The notes under the pieces are model-generated. The model saw nothing but the letters and a program-made list of their open reading frames with translations. It was not told where the DNA came from and did no database searches. A stretch of DNA of 64,000 nt from Pseudomonas monteilii NBRC 103158 = DSM 14164 (lineage in GTDB: Bacteria > Pseudomonadota > Gammaproteobacteria > Pseudomonadales > Pseudomonadaceae), in the NCBI RefSeq assembly GCF_000730605.1, contig NZ_BBIS01000040.1, positions 58,541 to 122,540 of the forward strand, read 5' to 3'. Positions 51,319 through 60,171 of this stretch are shown here, in pieces. Each line of letters starts with the position of its first letter. The stretch's first letter is position 1. Made by a program: the position numbers and the translations under genes.

Positions 51319-52611
51319 ATGCCTCAAACCCATCCCCTCATCCTAGCGCTGGTTTCCTACCTTGAGCACGATGCCCTGCCGACCATTGTGCTGGACACCG
51401 ACTACAACATCCTGGCCGCCAACGCCGCCTATCGCCGCCAGTTCGGCCACCACGAGCAAGCCCCGCTGGGCGAAAAATGCCACAAGGTCTCGCATCACTA
51501 CGCCGTGCCCTGCGACCAGGCCGGCGAGCATTGCCCGATGCGCAAAGCCTGGGACAGCAAGGTGCCGGAGCGGGTATTGCACATTCATCACACGCCACGT
51601 GGCCCTGAGCATGTCGATGTCGAACTGCGCCCGATCCTGGATGAGCAGGGAAGGGTGGTGGCCTTTGTTGAGCGCCTGACTACCATCGCCCTCGCATCGG
51701 CTCAGCCCCAAGAACAAGGCCTGGTCGGCCGGGCCCCCTCATTCAAGGTTGCCTTGTCCAGCCTGCAGCGCGCAGCCCCGGCGCAGATCCCGGTTTTATT
51801 GCAGGGTGAGTCAGGTACCGGTAAAGAGCTGTTCGCGCGCGCGCTGCACATGGGCAGCCCCAGGGCCAACGGCCCATTGGTGGTCGTCGATTGCACCGGC
51901 TTGACCGAGTCGTTGTTCGAGAGTGAGTTGTTCGGCTATGAGAAGGGCGCATTCACCGGCGCCAATCAGCGCAAGATCGGCCTGGCTGAGGCCGCGCATG
52001 GCGGTACCCTGTTCCTCGATGAAATTGGCGAAGTACCGTTAGCGATGCAGGTGAAACTGTTACGCCTTATCGAGTCCGGCAGCTTCCGCCCGGTGGGCAG
52101 CCTGCGCACGGTGCACTCGGACTTCCGCCTGGTTTCGGCCACACACAAACCGCTCAAGCAAATGGTTGCGCAGGGCACCTTCCGTGAAGACCTGTATTAC
52201 CGCATCAGCGGTTTCCCCATTCGCCTGCCTGCGCTGCGCGAACGTGTAGAAGATCTGCCGCTGCTCGCGCAAAGCCTGTTACAGCGAATGGCTGGCAAGC
52301 CTACGCCCAGCCTGAGTGAGGATGCCTTGCAGCAGCTTAGGTTACATCCATTTCCGGGCAACATCCGCGAGTTGCGTAACATTCTGGAGCGCGCCCGTTT
52401 GTTTGCCGATGACGGGCTGATTCGGCCAGAGCATTTGCCGGAAGATATCGGGCCTACGGAGGTGGTCAAGGGACGCGGCCGTCGCACTGACCTGGGTGAA
52501 CTGGCGCAGGCGCTGGAGCAGTTCAAGGGCTCACGCAGTGAGCTGGCCAGTCAGCTTGGCATGAGTGAGCGCACGCTGTATCGCCGCTTGAAGTCGCTCG
52601 GGCTGAACTAA
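51319..52611 (+). CDS. fisR: FisR-like sigma-54-dependent regulator of sulfur oxidation
   Basis: 430 residues from MPQTHPLILALVSYLEHDAL (a longer reading from 51208 would run over the TGRCA array and is rejected). N-terminal sensor with Cys54, Cys65 and Cys72 (EKCHKVSHHYAVPCDQ, GEHCP), the spacing reported for FisR of Cupriavidus, which senses sulfane sulfur through these residues. Then AAA+ domain with Walker A GESGTGKE (about 163), GAFTGA (about 210), Walker B GTLFLDEIGEV, and a C-terminal Fis-type HTH. Divergent from pdo-sqr-tauE. Confidence 0.93.
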   Translation: MPQTHPLILALVSYLEHDALPTIVLDTDYNILAANAAYRRQFGHHEQAPLGEKCHKVSHHYAVPCDQAGEHCPMRKAWDSKVPERVLHIHHTPRGPEHVDVELRPILDEQGRVVAFVERLTTIALASAQPQEQGLVGRAPSFKVALSSLQRAAPAQIPVLLQGESGTGKELFARALHMGSPRANGPLVVVDCTGLTESLFESELFGYEKGAFTGANQRKIGLAEAAHGGTLFLDEIGEVPLAMQVKLLRLIESGSFRPVGSLRTVHSDFRLVSATHKPLKQMVAQGTFREDLYYRISGFPIRLPALRERVEDLPLLAQSLLQRMAGKPTPSLSEDALQQLRLHPFPGNIRELRNILERARLFADDGLIRPEHLPEDIGPTEVVKGRGRRTDLGELAQALEQFKGSRSELASQLGMSERTLYRRLKSLGLN

Positions 52612-52740
52612 GCGTGCGTCAGACTTTACCGGACCTTTACCTGCGCCCTGACATAAAAGGGCAAAAATCGTGGTCTGATCAGTTATCCGAATCTGGCAGT
52701 CAGTGAACGCCAGGCGTTAACAGGCAGAGGCCCCTCTCAA

Positions 52741-53148
52741 ATGAAGAAAACCCTAACCGTGATCTGCGCCGCGCTCATGCTCAGCGCACCGTTGGCCAGC
52801 TTCGCACAACCGGGCCCACCCGACCGGCATGATGATGGCCCATCGCACCAAGGCAACCCGCCGCATGGCCAGCCAAAGCAGCAAGGCCGCCATGACAACG
52901 GCCGTGCACCTGAGTACCGCAACCCGAACTTCCGCCCGCAGCAGGGCATGCCTGTGCCTCACCAGCAGTGGCAACGAGGGCATGTGGTTGACCCACACTA
53001 CCGTGGCGACCGCTACTGGGTGACTGACTGGAAAGCACGCCACTTGTATGCGCCACCACGTGACCATCGTTGGTTGTATGTGAATGGCGACTACGTGCTG
53101 GTGGCTATTGCCAGTGGTGTGATCGTTAACATTCTCAGCGGTTACTGA
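52741..53148 (+). CDS. RcnB-family periplasmic protein
   Basis: 135 residues: signal peptide MKKTLTVICAALMLSAPLASFA, then a His/Pro/Gln/Gly-rich linker (residues 25-75), and the RcnB core RYWVTDWKARHLYAPPRDHRWLYVNGDYVLV near the C-terminus (from about residue 92). E. coli RcnB tunes Ni/Co efflux; the His-rich segment here could bind metal. Preceded by a spacer holding no clear gene and followed by a bidirectional terminator. Confidence 0.88.
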   Translation: MKKTLTVICAALMLSAPLASFAQPGPPDRHDDGPSHQGNPPHGQPKQQGRHDNGRAPEYRNPNFRPQQGMPVPHQQWQRGHVVDPHYRGDRYWVTDWKARHLYAPPRDHRWLYVNGDYVLVAIASGVIVNILSGY

Positions 53149-53156
53149 TTTTCAGG

Positions 53157-53190
53157 CACTAAAAAGCCCGCATCAGCGGGCTTTTTAGTG
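53157..53190. terminator. Bidirectional terminator between rcnB-like gene and gyrB
   Basis: A perfect 15-bp inverted repeat (half-site CACTAAAAAGCCCGC) with loop ATCA. Both directions give a GC stem followed by TTTTT. It ends the RcnB-like gene (stop 53148) and gyrB (stop 53210). Confidence 0.95.
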
Positions 53191-53209
53191 CATGGCGGAT
53201 CACACCTGA

Positions 53210-55630
53210 TCAGAAGTCCAGGTTCGATACCGACAGCGCGTTGCTTTCGATGAAGTCACGGCGCGGCTCGACCGCATCACCCATCAGGGTGTTGAAGATC
53301 TGGTCGGCTGCGATCGCATCCTCGATGGTGACCTTGAGCATGCGGCGCACGGTCGGGTCCATGGTGGTTTCCCACAGCTGCTCAGGGTTCATCTCACCCA
53401 GCCCTTTGTAGCGCTGGATGGTGTGGCGCTTGGTGGTTTCGTTCATTAGCCAGTCCAGGCCTTCCTTGAACTCGACGATTGCCTTACGGCGCTCACCGCG
53501 CTGAACGTAAGCACCTTCGCCCAACAAGCTGGACAGCTTGGCACCAACGTTGACTACGGTACGGTAGTCATTGCTGCCGAAGAAGTCCCGGTTGAAGGTG
53601 ACATAGCTAGCCAGGCCGTGGGAGGTAACTTCCACTTCTGGCAACCATACGTTGCGCTCTTTATCTTCGCGCAGGCTGGCTTTGTAAACCAGGCCGGACT
53701 TCTGGCTGTTGCTCAGGCGCTCTTGGAACTTGACCAGCCAGGCTTGCATCACAGCGTGGTCACCCAACTGCTCCACAGTCACTTCCGGCAGGTAGATGAA
53801 GTGCTCGGTGATGTCTTCCGGATACAAGCGCGACAGGCGCTTGAGGGTTTTCATCACGCTGCGGAACTCATTCACCAGGCTTTCCAGCTGCACACCGGAA
53901 ACCGCCGGCGCCGACTCGTCCAAGTGCAGGCTGGCATCTTCCAGGGCCGACTGGGTCATGTACTCTTCCATGGCCTCGTCGTCCTTGATGTACTGCTCCT
54001 GCTTGCCTTTCTTCACCTTGTACAGCGGTGGCTGGGCAATATAGATGTAGCCGCGCTCGACCAGCTCCGGCAGCTGACGGAAGAAGAAGGTCAGCAGCAG
54101 GGTACGGATGTGCGAACCGTCAACGTCAGCATCGGTCATGATGATGATGTTGTGATAACGCAGCTTGTCGATGTTGTACTCTTCGCGGCCGATACCACAG
54201 CCCAGCGCGGTGATCAGCGTGCCCACTTCCTGGGACGAGATCATCTTGTCGAAACGTGCTTTCTCAACGTTGAGGATTTTACCCTTCAGCGGCAAGATTG
54301 CCTGGGTACGACGGTTACGGCCTTGCTTGGCCGAACCACCGGCGGAGTCACCCTCCACCAGGTACAGTTCGGAAAGGGCAGGGTCCTTCTCCTGGCAGTC
54401 CGCCAGTTTACCTGGCAGGCCGGCGATATCGAGCGCACCTTTGCGGCGAGTCATCTCACGGGCTTTACGTGCGGCTTCACGGGCACGGGCAGCGTCGATC
54501 ATCTTGCCAACGACAGCCTTCGCCTCGTTCGGATTCTCCAGCAGGAAGTCGGCGAAGTACTTGTTCATCTCCTGTTCCACGGCGGTTTTCACCTCCGAGG
54601 AGACCAGTTTGTCTTTGGTCTGCGAGCTGAACTTGGGGTCCGGCACCTTCACCGAGATGATCGCGGTCAGGCCTTCACGGGCATCATCGCCAGTGGTTGC
54701 CACCTTGTTCTTCTTGGCCAGGCCTTCCTGCTCGATGTAGCTGTTCAGGCTACGGGTCAGCGAGGAGCGGAAGCCCACCAGGTGAGTACCGCCGTCACGC
54801 TGCGGAATGTTGTTGGTGAAGCACAGCAGGTTTTCGTTGAAGCTGTCGTTCCATTGCAGAGCAACTTCAACACCCACGCCATCGTCACGCTGGACGTTGA
54901 AGTGGAACACCTGGGAGTTGACCGGCGTCTTGTTGGTGTTCAGGTACTCGACGAATGCGCGCAGGCCGCCTTCGTACTTGAAGAACTCTTCCTTACCGCT
55001 GCGCTCATCCTTCAGCAGAATGCCAACGCCCGAGTTGAGGAACGACAACTCGCGAATACGCTTGGCCAGGATGTCCCAGCTGAAGTGAATGTTCTTGAAG
55101 GTTTCAGCCGAAGGTTTGAAGTGGATGTGGGTACCGGTGGTTTCACTGTCACCGACAACCGCCATAGGCGCTTGAGGAACACCGTGAACGTAAGTCTGTT
55201 CCCAGATTTTGCCGCTACGCCGAACGGTCAGCACCAGCTTCTCGGACAGGGCGTTCACGACCGAAACACCTACGCCGTGCAGGCCGCCGGATACCTTGTA
55301 GGAGTTGTCGTCGAACTTACCGCCGGCGTGCAGCACGGTCATGATGACCTCGGCTGCGGAAACGCCTTCTTCTTTATGCACGTCGACCGGAATGCCGCGA
55401 CCGTTGTCGCGCACACTGATGGATTCGTCCGGATGGATAATGACAGTGATGTCATCGCAGTGGCCGGCGAGGGCTTCGTCGATGGAGTTGTCGACCACCT
55501 CGAAGACCATGTGGTGCAGGCCGCTACCATCATCGGTGTCGCCAATGTACATGCCGGGACGCTTGCGTACGGCATCCAAACCTTTCAGCACCTTGATGCT
55601 GGAGGAGTCGTACGTTTGATTTTCGCTCAT
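53210..55630 (-). CDS. gyrB: DNA gyrase subunit B
   Basis: 806 residues from MSENQTYDSSSIKVLKGLDA. GHKL ATPase with VVDNSIDEALAGH and GGLHGVGVSVVNALS, Toprim motif LVEGDSAGGSAKQGRNR and metal-binding DADVDGSHIRTLLLTFF, then the gyrase-specific C-terminal part. It introduces negative supercoils together with GyrA. Fourth gene of dnaA-dnaN-recF-gyrB; recF ends 4 nt before its start. Confidence 0.99.
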   Translation of the reverse strand: MSENQTYDSSSIKVLKGLDAVRKRPGMYIGDTDDGSGLHHMVFEVVDNSIDEALAGHCDDITVIIHPDESISVRDNGRGIPVDVHKEEGVSAAEVIMTVLHAGGKFDDNSYKVSGGLHGVGVSVVNALSEKLVLTVRRSGKIWEQTYVHGVPQAPMAVVGDSETTGTHIHFKPSAETFKNIHFSWDILAKRIRELSFLNSGVGILLKDERSGKEEFFKYEGGLRAFVEYLNTNKTPVNSQVFHFNVQRDDGVGVEVALQWNDSFNENLLCFTNNIPQRDGGTHLVGFRSSLTRSLNSYIEQEGLAKKNKVATTGDDAREGLTAIISVKVPDPKFSSQTKDKLVSSEVKTAVEQEMNKYFADFLLENPNEAKAVVGKMIDAARAREAARKAREMTRRKGALDIAGLPGKLADCQEKDPALSELYLVEGDSAGGSAKQGRNRRTQAILPLKGKILNVEKARFDKMISSQEVGTLITALGCGIGREEYNIDKLRYHNIIIMTDADVDGSHIRTLLLTFFFRQLPELVERGYIYIAQPPLYKVKKGKQEQYIKDDEAMEEYMTQSALEDASLHLDESAPAVSGVQLESLVNEFRSVMKTLKRLSRLYPEDITEHFIYLPEVTVEQLGDHAVMQAWLVKFQERLSNSQKSGLVYKASLREDKERNVWLPEVEVTSHGLASYVTFNRDFFGSNDYRTVVNVGAKLSSLLGEGAYVQRGERRKAIVEFKEGLDWLMNETTKRHTIQRYKGLGEMNPEQLWETTMDPTVRRMLKVTIEDAIAADQIFNTLMGDAVEPRRDFIESNALSVSNLDF

Positions 55631-55634
55631 GCCT

Positions 55635-56738
55635 TCACTCCCGATGGTCGTGGGTCTGGGTGATACGGCCTTGTTCCACGTGGAACAAAGCAACTGGCGT
55701 TTCCGTCTGCCAGCCTTCCCTCAGTAATTCGTGATCTACACAGGTGATGAACACCTGGCAGCGTAATTCTTCAAGCAAGCGGCACAGCGCGCGGCGATGC
55801 TGGTCGTCCAGTTCGGACGGCAAGTCATCCACGAGATAAATACAATGACCGCGGCGAGCCTGACTAACGAGGTGGCCCTGGGCAATGCGCAATGCACACA
55901 CCACCAGCTTTTGCTGACCACGCGACAGGATGTCGGCTGCATTGTTGGCAGCCAGACGAAGACGCAGATCAGCACGCTGCGGACCGGCCTGGGTATGGCC
56001 CATCTGCTGATCGCGAAGGAGAGAGGAGGCGAGTACTTCTTGCAGTTCCCGGTCCTTGTCCCAGCCTCGGTAGTAGCTCAGGGTCAACCCGTCCAGCTCG
56101 ACCAGTTCGCTCAGGGTTCGCTCGAAGACGGGCTTCAAGGCCTTGATGTAGTTGCGACGGTATTCATCTATTTCCGCGCTGGCCAGGCACAGTTCCCGGT
56201 CCCAAGCGGCTTGCGAAGCTGGGTCAAGTGTACCATGACGCAACCATGAGTTCCGCTGTCGCAGCGCCTTCTGCAGCCGCTGCCAGGCTGGCAAGAAGCG
56301 AGGTTCCACGTGGAACACCCCCCAATCCAGAAACTGGCGACGAATTTTCGGGGCACCTTCCAACAGGCGGAAACTGTCTGGGTTGATGAGCTGAAGCGGT
56401 AACAACTCCGCCAGTTGCGCCGCGCTGCGCGCATTCTGCCCATCAATGCGAATAGTGAACTCCCCCTGGCGCTCCCGGGAGACGCCCAGGTTGCTGGTGC
56501 CACCCTCGGTCAACTGCACTTCACCAAACACGGTACAGGCAGCCTGTTCGTACTGGATCACCGGGTTCAGGCGTGTGCTGCGGAAAGAGCGCGCCAGCCC
56601 CAACAAATGCACGGCCTCAAGCACGCTGGTCTTGCCGCTGCCGTTGGCGCCATAAAGTATGTTGATACGGGGGGAGGGTAAGAGTGTCACCGGGTGCAAA
56701 TTGCGCACCGCGGTGACCATGATACGTCGAAGGGACAT
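55635..56738 (-). CDS. recF: DNA replication and repair protein RecF
   Basis: 367 residues. Walker A GANGSGKTSVLEAVH near residue 30, ABC-type signature in LSRGQQKLVVCALRIA and Walker B YLVDDLPSELDDQHR near residue 300. It helps load RecA at gaps. Two parS-like palindromes lie within the coding sequence (55672 and 56302). Starts 15 nt after dnaN. Confidence 0.98.
   Translation of the reverse strand: MSLRRIMVTAVRNLHPVTLLPSPRINILYGANGSGKTSVLEAVHLLGLARSFRSTRLNPVIQYEQAACTVFGEVQLTEGGTSNLGVSRERQGEFTIRIDGQNARSAAQLAELLPLQLINPDSFRLLEGAPKIRRQFLDWGVFHVEPRFLPAWQRLQKALRQRNSWLRHGTLDPASQAAWDRELCLASAEIDEYRRNYIKALKPVFERTLSELVELDGLTLSYYRGWDKDRELQEVLASSLLRDQQMGHTQAGPQRADLRLRLAANNAADILSRGQQKLVVCALRIAQGHLVSQARRGHCIYLVDDLPSELDDQHRRALCRLLEELRCQVFITCVDHELLREGWQTETPVALFHVEQGRITQTHDHRE
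55672..55687. promoter_or_regulatory. parS: parS site (perfect), inside 3' end of recF
   Basis: TGTTCCACGTGGAACA, an exact 16-bp palindrome and the known ParB-binding consensus of Pseudomonas and Bacillus-type chromosomal parS. It lies about 4 kb from the oriC spacer. Confidence 0.95.
56302..56317. promoter_or_regulatory. parS: Second parS-like site, inside recF
   Basis: GGTTCCACGTGGAACA differs from the perfect site by one terminal base. It lies 615 bp from the first. Both sites occur in coding sequence of the same gene, so ParB nucleation on recF DNA is likely. Confidence 0.85.
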
Positions 56739-56753
56739 GTCGCCTGCTATGGG

Positions 56754-57857
56754 TTACAGACGCATCGGCATGACAACATAGGAAGAATCGTCATTGCCCG
56801 CTTCCTGCAGCAGGGCACTGCTGTTGGAATCCGAGAGGATCAGACGAACTTGCTCAGTAGTCATTACGCCCAGCACGTCGAGCAGGTAGCTGACGTTGAA
56901 GCCGATTTCCAGCGAGCTACCTTCGTAGTCCACGCTGATTTCTTCCTCTGCTTCTTCCTGCTCGGGGTTGTTGGCCTGGATTTTCAGTTGGCCAGCAGCC
57001 AGTTGCAGACGAATGCCACGGTATTTTTCGTTGGAAAGAATCGCAGTACGGCTGAAAGCTTCACGCAAAGCCTGGCGGTCACCGACCACCAGCTTGTCGC
57101 CGCCCTTGGGCAGTACGCGCTCGTAGTCCGGGAACTTGCCGTCCACCAGCTTGGAGGTGAAAGTGAATTCACCGGTGGTGGCACGGATGTGATGCTGGCC
57201 AAGCACGATGCTGACCATGCCTTCCGGGTCCGTGAGCAAACGCGCGAGCTCCAGGATACCTTTACGTGGCACGATGACCTGATGGCGATCATCTTGCTCG
57301 ATCGGCGCGGTCATGGAGCACAACGCCAGGCGGTGACCATCGGTGGACACTGCGCGCAGGGTGTTGCGGGACACCTCCAGCAGCATGCCGTTCAGGTAGT
57401 AGCGCACATCCTGCTGGGCCATGGCGAAGCTGGTGCGCTCGATAAGCCGGCGCAGCTTGCTCTGTTCCAGATTGCAGGTCAGCGAGCCCGGGCCTTCTTC
57501 CACCGTCGGGAAGTCATTGGCTGGCAGGGTGGACAGGGTGAAGCGGCTACGGCCGGCCTTGACCAACAGTTTCTGCTCGTCGACCTTGATATCGATCAGG
57601 GCGTCGTTCGGCAGGCTTTTGCAGATGTCCATCAGCTTGCGTGCCGGGACAGTGATTTCGCCGGGCTCAGCCGGCTCTTCCAGTTGCACGCGGCCTACCA
57701 GTTCGACTTCCAGGTCGGTACCGGTCAACGACAGTTGCTGGCCTTGCACAACCAGCAATACGTTGGACAGGACCGGCAAGGTCTGACGGCGCTCGACGAC
57801 ACCGGCGACCAGTTGCAGGGGTTTCAACAGGGCTTCGCGTTGAATGGTGAAATGCAT
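56754..57857 (-). CDS. dnaN: DNA polymerase III beta subunit (sliding clamp)
   Basis: 367 residues, beginning MHFTIQREALLKPLQLVAGV. Three repeated clamp domains; VMPMRL is the C-terminus. It forms a ring that tethers Pol III and other proteins to DNA. It follows dnaA by 40 nt. Confidence 0.99.
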   Translation of the reverse strand: MHFTIQREALLKPLQLVAGVVERRQTLPVLSNVLLVVQGQQLSLTGTDLEVELVGRVQLEEPAEPGEITVPARKLMDICKSLPNDALIDIKVDEQKLLVKAGRSRFTLSTLPANDFPTVEEGPGSLTCNLEQSKLRRLIERTSFAMAQQDVRYYLNGMLLEVSRNTLRAVSTDGHRLALCSMTAPIEQDDRHQVIVPRKGILELARLLTDPEGMVSIVLGQHHIRATTGEFTFTSKLVDGKFPDYERVLPKGGDKLVVGDRQALREAFSRTAILSNEKYRGIRLQLAAGQLKIQANNPEQEEAEEEISVDYEGSSLEIGFNVSYLLDVLGVMTTEQVRLILSDSNSSALLQEAGNDDSSYVVMPMRL

Positions 57858-57897
57858 GGTCTAGTCCCTTGCCTTCAATTAGCTGCGCAGACGGCCA

Positions 57898-59427
57898 TCA
57901 GGTCGTCAGCGTCCGCAGCAGGTTCTTGTAGTCCTCGCGGATGTCCGCGTCGGATTCCTTCAGTTCGTTGATCTTGCGGCAGGCGTGCAGCACAGTCGTG
58001 TGGTCGCGACCACCAAACATGTCGCCGATTTCCGGCAGACTGTGGTTGGTCAGCTCCTTCGACAGGGCCATGGCCACCTGGCGTGGACGTGCGACAGAAC
58101 GTGAACGCCGCTTGGACAACAGATCAGAGATCTTGATCTTGTAGTACTCGGCGACGGTTCGCTGAATGTTATCCACACTGACCAGTTTGTCCTGCAGCGC
58201 CAGCAGGTCTTTCAGCGACTCGCGGATCAGTTCGATGGTGATATCGCGGCCCATGAAGTGCGAGTGGGCGATCACCCGCTTCAAGGCACCTTCCAGCTCA
58301 CGCACGTTGGAGCGGATACGCTGGGCAATGAAGAAGGCCGCATCATGCGGCAGCTCGACCTTGGCCTGGTCGGCCTTCTTCATCAGGATGGCCACGCGGG
58401 TTTCCAGCTCGGGTGGCTCGACGGCCACCGTCAGGCCCCAGCCAAAGCGCGACTTCAAGCGCTCTTCCAGGCCTTCGATCTCCTTGGGGTAACGGTCAGA
58501 GGTCAGGATTACCTGCTGGCCGCCCTCAAGCAGAGCGTTGAAGGTGTGGAAAAACTCTTCCTGCGAGCGCTCTTTACGGGCAAAGAACTGGATATCGTCG
58601 ATCAGCAACGCATCCACCGAACGGTAGAAGCGTTTGAATTCGTTGATAGCGTTCAATTGCAGAGCCTTGACCATGTCCGCGACGAAGCGCTCCGAATGCA
58701 GGTACACGACCTTGGCGTTCGGGTTCTTCTTCAGCAGGTGGTTACCCACAGCATGCATAAGGTGGGTTTTACCCAGGCCCACACCGCCATAGAGGAAAAG
58801 CGGGTTGTAACCATGCTTGGGGTTGTCCGCGACCTGCCAGGCAGCCGCACGCGCCAACTGGTTCGACTTACCTTCGACGAAGGTTTCGAAGGTGAAGGTA
58901 CGGTTCAGGTAGCTGGTGTGCTTGAGCGCACCTTCAACCTGCACCGTGCGCTGCTCGGCCCGACCACCAACGACGGGTGCCGCAGCCGTTTCGGCCATGG
59001 CATCGAAGCTGTCGCGTGCGGACGGTTCGGCAATATCCTCGACCAATACCGTCTCGGCCACCGGCACTGCAACAGGTTCGACCGCAGCTACCGGTACAGG
59101 CTTGTGCGCCTGGCCTTGAGCGAGCGAGGCCGCCACGGCAGCACTGACCGGTGCGTTGGGCGCGGCACGCGGAGCCGAGCTGCGACGGCTACCTATCAAT
59201 AAGGAAAGGGCAGGCGCAATACCGCTGCCGTTTTCACCTAGCAGCTCGAGCAAGCGACCCAGGTACTTTTCATTGACCCAATCGAGAACGAAACGGTTGG
59301 GCGCATAGACGCGCAACTCGTCGCCTTCGGCTTCGACCTGTAGCGGACGGATCCAGGTGTTGAATTGCTGGGCAGGCAGTTCATCGCGCAGAAGCTCCAC
59401 GCACTGCTGCCAAAGTTCCACTGACAC
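57898..59427 (-). CDS. dnaA: Chromosomal replication initiator DnaA
   Basis: 509 residues from a GTG start (VSVELWQQCVELLRDEL), with AGGGGA upstream. Domain I (1-80), a variable Ala/Pro/Val-rich domain II (about 85-165), AAA+ domain III with Walker A GGVGLGKTHLMHAVG, and domain IV with the DNA-binding DHTTVLHACRKI. Autoregulation is suggested by a DnaA box in its promoter. An exact DnaA box also occurs inside the gene at 58169. Confidence 0.99.
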   Translation of the reverse strand: MSVELWQQCVELLRDELPAQQFNTWIRPLQVEAEGDELRVYAPNRFVLDWVNEKYLGRLLELLGENGSGIAPALSLLIGSRRSSAPRAAPNAPVSAAVAASLAQGQAHKPVPVAAVEPVAVPVAETVLVEDIAEPSARDSFDAMAETAAAPVVGGRAEQRTVQVEGALKHTSYLNRTFTFETFVEGKSNQLARAAAWQVADNPKHGYNPLFLYGGVGLGKTHLMHAVGNHLLKKNPNAKVVYLHSERFVADMVKALQLNAINEFKRFYRSVDALLIDDIQFFARKERSQEEFFHTFNALLEGGQQVILTSDRYPKEIEGLEERLKSRFGWGLTVAVEPPELETRVAILMKKADQAKVELPHDAAFFIAQRIRSNVRELEGALKRVIAHSHFMGRDITIELIRESLKDLLALQDKLVSVDNIQRTVAEYYKIKISDLLSKRRSRSVARPRQVAMALSKELTNHSLPEIGDMFGGRDHTTVLHACRKINELKESDADIREDYKNLLRTLTT

Positions 59428-59474
59428 GGATATCCCCTGAGTTTGAAAGCCGGATGAGGCAAAAACAAACCGCC

Positions 59475-59503
59475 ATTGTACCGGTCGGGCGGCCAGTTAT
59501 CCA
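59475..59503 (-). promoter_or_regulatory. Candidate dnaA promoter overlapping a DnaA box
   Basis: On the minus strand TGGATA (59503-59498) and TACAAT (59480-59475) are separated by 17 bp. The -35 lies inside the exact DnaA box at 59497-59505, so bound DnaA would cover it. This gives a leader of about 40 nt. Confidence 0.65.
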
Positions 59504-59850
59504 CATGTGGACACGTTAGGAGCCATGACAAAACAGCCATTTATCGACCAAAACGGCCTTGCCGCGTTGTGAATAAGGTCTGTGGATAACCGGCCATGAG
59601 GGCTATGCACAACCCTGAGGTCAGACCTGTTGATAACTCGCCTGTGGGTAAGTGGCATTTTAATCCACAGCTTGCCCGCACGAATGAAACAGGTGCAGCA
59701 CCGGTTGAGAACACGGTTGTAAAACTCTGTACATGGCGTTATTTGTGGGCTAGAGCAGGTTATCCACAGAAGGTTACCCACATAAGATTTATAAGTTCTT
59801 CAGAAAAGCTTTTTATATGTCTCTTCTTTTTTTTTCATGTTGTCCCCGAT
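59490..59850. other. oriC: Chromosomal origin oriC
   Basis: The spacer between divergent dnaA and rpmH. DnaA boxes exact to TTATCCACA are at 59497-59505 (+), 59581-59589 (-) and 59760-59768 (+); TTATTCACA at 59568-59576 (-); TTACCCACA at 59643-59651 (-) and 59774-59782 (+). Further single-mismatch boxes are at 59603, 59628 and 59661. An AT-rich stretch at about 59783-59840, next to the rightmost boxes, is the likely unwinding element. The position and layout match the mapped P. putida origin. Confidence 0.93.
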
Positions 59851-59934
59851 TCGTGTGTCCGATCAAGCACCCCTTGGGGATGAACCGGAAGGCACCGTCC
59901 ATCCTGTGCTCTATATGGAAAGACTGGTTGGAAA

Positions 59935-59963
59935 TTGACCTATGGGCTTGCTTTCTCTAGAAT
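59935..59963 (+). promoter_or_regulatory. Promoter of rpmH-rnpA
   Basis: TTGACC (59935-59940), 17-bp spacer, TAGAAT (59958-59963), 60 nt before rpmH. It is a good sigma-70 site at the expected place. Confidence 0.8.
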
Positions 59964-60023
59964 CGCCGGTCTCTTAAAAAGGGGGCCATCCCGGCCCGTC
60001 GTCGACAAACCAGGTAACACGCC

Positions 60024-60158
60024 ATGAAACGTACTTTCCAACCAAGCACCATCAAGCGCGCCCGCACCCACGGTTTCCGTGCCCGTATGGCTACCAAGAA
60101 CGGCCGCGCTGTTCTGTCGCGTCGTCGTGCCAAAGGCCGTAAGCGTCTGGCCATTTGA
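60024..60158 (+). CDS. rpmH: 50S ribosomal protein L34
   Basis: 44 residues, starting MKRTFQPSTIKRARTHGF and ending RRRAKGRKRLAI, a small basic protein typical of L34. It is below the length of most ORF calls but unmistakable, with its start at 60024 after CAGGTAA. Followed by rnpA 13 nt after the stop. Confidence 0.98.
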   Translation: MKRTFQPSTIKRARTHGFRARMATKNGRAVLSRRRAKGRKRLAI

Positions 60159-60171
60159 TTTTTCGGCACAG

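Noticed and set aside
53618..55663. 681-residue frame opposite gyrB
   Set aside because: Antisense shadow of gyrB, with no recognisable domain and no ribosome-binding site.
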